Source of the DNA: Cerioporus squamosus
Taxonomy: Eukaryota; Basidiomycota; Agaricomycetes; Polyporales; Polyporaceae
Direction of reading: 5' to 3'
Assembly: GCA_022592435.1 (NCBI GenBank)
Contig: JABYQS010000555.1
Coordinates: 1 to 18,422 of the forward strand
Length of the DNA stretch: 18,422 nucleotides
This document shows positions 16,498-18,422 of this stretch, in pieces. The notes beneath the pieces are model-generated. The model was not told the DNA's origin. It ran no database searches and worked only from the letters and a program-made list of their open reading frames with translations. The translations under genes were made by a program, and so were the position numbers. The first letter of the stretch is position 1; the number at the start of each line of letters is the position of its first letter.

Positions 16498-18407
16498 CTA
16501 CATGTCAGATATCTCACAGAGGAGCGCACGGACATGGCTCCACTCTCCATGCCATTCCCCTCGGACGACTCCCTCCACATCCTTCGATGGACCCAATCTG
16601 AGCTGGGGAAAGAGTCGAGCGATGGCGCGGGCCACGAGCGAGGGTTCCGGAACGCCACATACGTCCCGGAACTCGATGGAACGCAGCCCATGCGCGTGAG
16701 AGATGGTCGTCGGTGGTGCGTCAGCCTCGAGCGGGGCCAGCAGCTCGGCCGCGTCAAGCCGCGGCATCGCCAAGGACTCCAGCTTGGGGAAGCAGCGGGC
16801 GACCTCGGCGAGAGCTCGTGGAGTCAGCGCGGCGGGTGCGTACAAGCATGGGTACTGGTTGATCGTCAGCGATCGGAGCTGAGGACACAGCTCTCCGAGC
16901 ATGTGCAGGCCGTCTTCCACCCCGACGATCGGTGTCGAGCCCACCTGCAGCATGAGTGCAGCCAGGTCCTCGAGGGGACGCAGAGCCGCAACGACGTCGG
17001 TCAATGTGAATGGCGCCAAAGGCGCGTATTCAACCAGATTGACCTCGAGCGACATGACGGTAGGAGGGAGCCTGCGGCAGATGGAGGAGAGGGCCAGGGA
17101 GGGAATTGCCTCGTCGGGGTCCCGGCTCGCATCGCGCCAGACCTTCAGGTCGACCGTGTGTAGCTGTGCGGGCTGTATGCCGCGGATGAAGCTGTCGATG
17201 TCGCCTGCTGTCCCGCCGATACTCAGCGCTTGAAGGGATCGCAGGCCAACCGTTGCGAATTTTTGCGGGACGGCCTTCACCGCTACGACGAGGATCCGGA
17301 GGGAGGCTGACATGGGAGAAGCTCTCCAGACGGAATGCACGTCGGAGCCTACGGCGCAACGCTCACACTGGCAGAAGTTTAGCTTGGTGAGTTTTCCCAA
17401 GCGCGCGAGGGCACGCGCTTCTGAAGAAGACAAGCGCAAAGGATGGTCGAGGTGGAGGGTAGATAGGTCCGGAGAGATCGCCGCGATTGCGTTCTACACC
17501 ACTGCTAGCACCGACGTAGAAGACGGTGAGGATACGGACATCCCCGGAGAGTCGAAGCCGATGGACAGATGGCGGAGTGTGCGACTAAGGAGAAGGAACA
17601 CAGGACGCAAATGAAACGCGTCCAGACCTCTCATCGCCAGCCTCTCTAGCCTAGGGAAGGGTGATACGTCCTGGTAATGGTCGCGTAGTTGCTACAAGAT
17701 GTACAGATGTCTTGTAGATTCGTAGCGCGGATCGTAGTGTAGCTCGCGGACCGGCAAGAGTACTGTAGATTTCGACCGATGCGGCGCGTCACAGGTCACA
17801 GGGACCTCCGCCGCACCGCATCGTGCTGTAGGTCACAGGTCACGGCCCCTTTGGGGCCCCATTTTCGCGTTTTGGCTCGGTTTTCGGGCGTTTAGCAGGC
17901 CAAATCAGGCAAATTTTGGGCGCCTCCGCTCCTCCGGCGACTGCGGGCGGTTACAGGTCACACCCCGCTGGGGCCTGCACCGCATCGGTCGAAACTCTAC
18001 AGTACATTCAAATCTCCTCCAACCCTTCTTGCCCACTGCCCGGGACGATAGCTATACAACAGAGAAATCAGCTTCGAATGGTGCCAGATTCCTGGATTGC
18101 AACAAAAGTCCCACTCACGCACTTGACCACGCTTCCTCCACCATAACATGGCGGTAGGACATATGCAAAGCATCAGATCATCGAGAGTACTCCATAATTC
18201 GTCCAGTGCGTGCTGCGAGAACGCCTTGCACACCAGTGCGGCAGAAAATAGTGTGTTCCTCATGGCAACGCGTTCATAACGCTCGTATATATACTCCAGA
18301 TGATCGTCAATCGAAAGTGAGGGAAGGCGCAGCCAGCTGAATATCTCGATCAAGAGTTCGGGACAGGATAGAACCAAGTCGGCGGAGGAGGACATGGTGG
18401 CGTGCAA
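16498..18407 (-). pseudogene. Decayed F-box/LRR gene interrupted by a MITE (F-box gene 3)
   Basis: The N-terminal part, from the ATG at 18407 or 18395, has a clear F-box: LVLSCPELLIEIFSWL, then LFSAALVCKAFSQHALDELW and STLDDL. A donor at about 18113 (gtgcgt), a CTGAT branch and a TAG acceptor fit a 71-nt intron. Then the 240-bp element at 17763-18002 breaks the gene. Beyond it the reading resumes as VRELHYDPRY, SPFPRLERLAMRGLDAF, LSRTLRHLSIGF, SPDLSTLHLDHPLRL, and a long open LRR-like part to the TAG at 16498. In-frame TAG codons occur at 17694-17692 (in LYIL*QLRDHY) and 17496-17494 (in LAVV*NAIAAIS), although a 42-nt intron could in principle remove the second. Small indels near the insertion also seem likely. 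The parts belong together because order, strand and spacing match the family. No function is expected unless the 3' LRR part is used separately. Confidence 0.72.
17761..18004. mobile_element. 240-bp MITE-like non-autonomous DNA transposon with TA target duplication
   Basis: The element proper is 17763-18002, flanked by TA on both sides. The terminal inverted repeats are about 24 bp: CTGTAGATTTCGACCGATGC on the left and, read on the other strand, CTGTAGAGTTTCGACCGATG on the right, differing by one inserted base and one later mismatch. Inside are subterminal direct repeats GTCACAGGTCAC at 17788 and 17832 and ACAGGTCAC at 17953, and a GGCCCC-TTT-GGGGCC hairpin at 17844-17858. There is no coding capacity. 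A TA duplication suggests mobilisation by a Tc1/mariner or pogo-like transposase; the inverted repeats match no family I can name. Confidence 0.82.
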
Positions 18408-18422
18408 GAACAGGCCTTGCCA

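Noticed and set aside
16534..17163. 209-codon plus-strand ORF
   Set aside because: Antisense to the LRR part of F-box gene 3, whose leucine-rich periodicity is clear on the minus strand.
1..18422. CRISPR array, operon structure, rRNA, LTR retrotransposon
   Set aside because: No regularly spaced repeats, no bacterial signals, no rRNA-like sequence, and no paired LTRs were seen; the window is fungal nuclear DNA.

Overview
The window reads as nuclear DNA of a basidiomycete fungus, most likely an Agaricomycete. The evidence is many short spliced introns (mostly 49-75 nt, GT..AG, with CTNAY-like branch sites), GC-rich coding DNA, two-exon secreted subtilisins, and F-box/LRR genes whose start (LPxEV..ALVCRxWxPRSQ..LF) is typical of that group. 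All gene models below were assembled by eye from reading frame, splice sites and intron phase; no database search was possible. Layout, left to right: (1) 1-1498 (+) is the 3' part of a SWR1-type chromatin-remodelling ATPase, clear by motif but crossed by about six one-base indels before position 800. (2) 2817-7151 holds four related small genes, called here zcsA (5219-5821, -), zcsB (4003-4761, -), zcsC (2817-3492, -) and zcsD (6488-7151, +). They share an exon architecture: exon 1, a phase-1 intron, exon 2, a phase-0 intron, then a last exon that in zcsC and zcsD starts exactly on the first Cys of a canonical Zn2Cys6 cluster. zcsA keeps the exon but has lost four of six Cys ligands, and zcsB has no recognisable cluster. 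I know of no named family with this layout. (3) 8295-10041 (-) is a complete secreted or vacuolar S8 subtilisin-like protease with its I9 propeptide. (4) 10348-10426 (-) is tRNA-Leu(AAG). (5) 10742-11184 (+) is a complete acylphosphatase, and 11479-11918 (+) is a small single-span protein resembling the mitochondrial assembly factor COX14, whose reading frame appears to need a 2-nt microexon. (6) 12767-18407 is an F-box/LRR cluster: one spliced gene (+), one intronless gene (+), and one decayed copy (-) interrupted by a 240-bp TA-flanked miniature inverted-repeat element. The left and middle genes are unrelated housekeeping functions side by side. The zcs cluster and the F-box cluster look like rapidly duplicating, decaying accessory families, and they hold most of the interest here: paralogues losing their metal-binding residues while keeping intact frames and introns, and a MITE sitting inside an F-box pseudogene.
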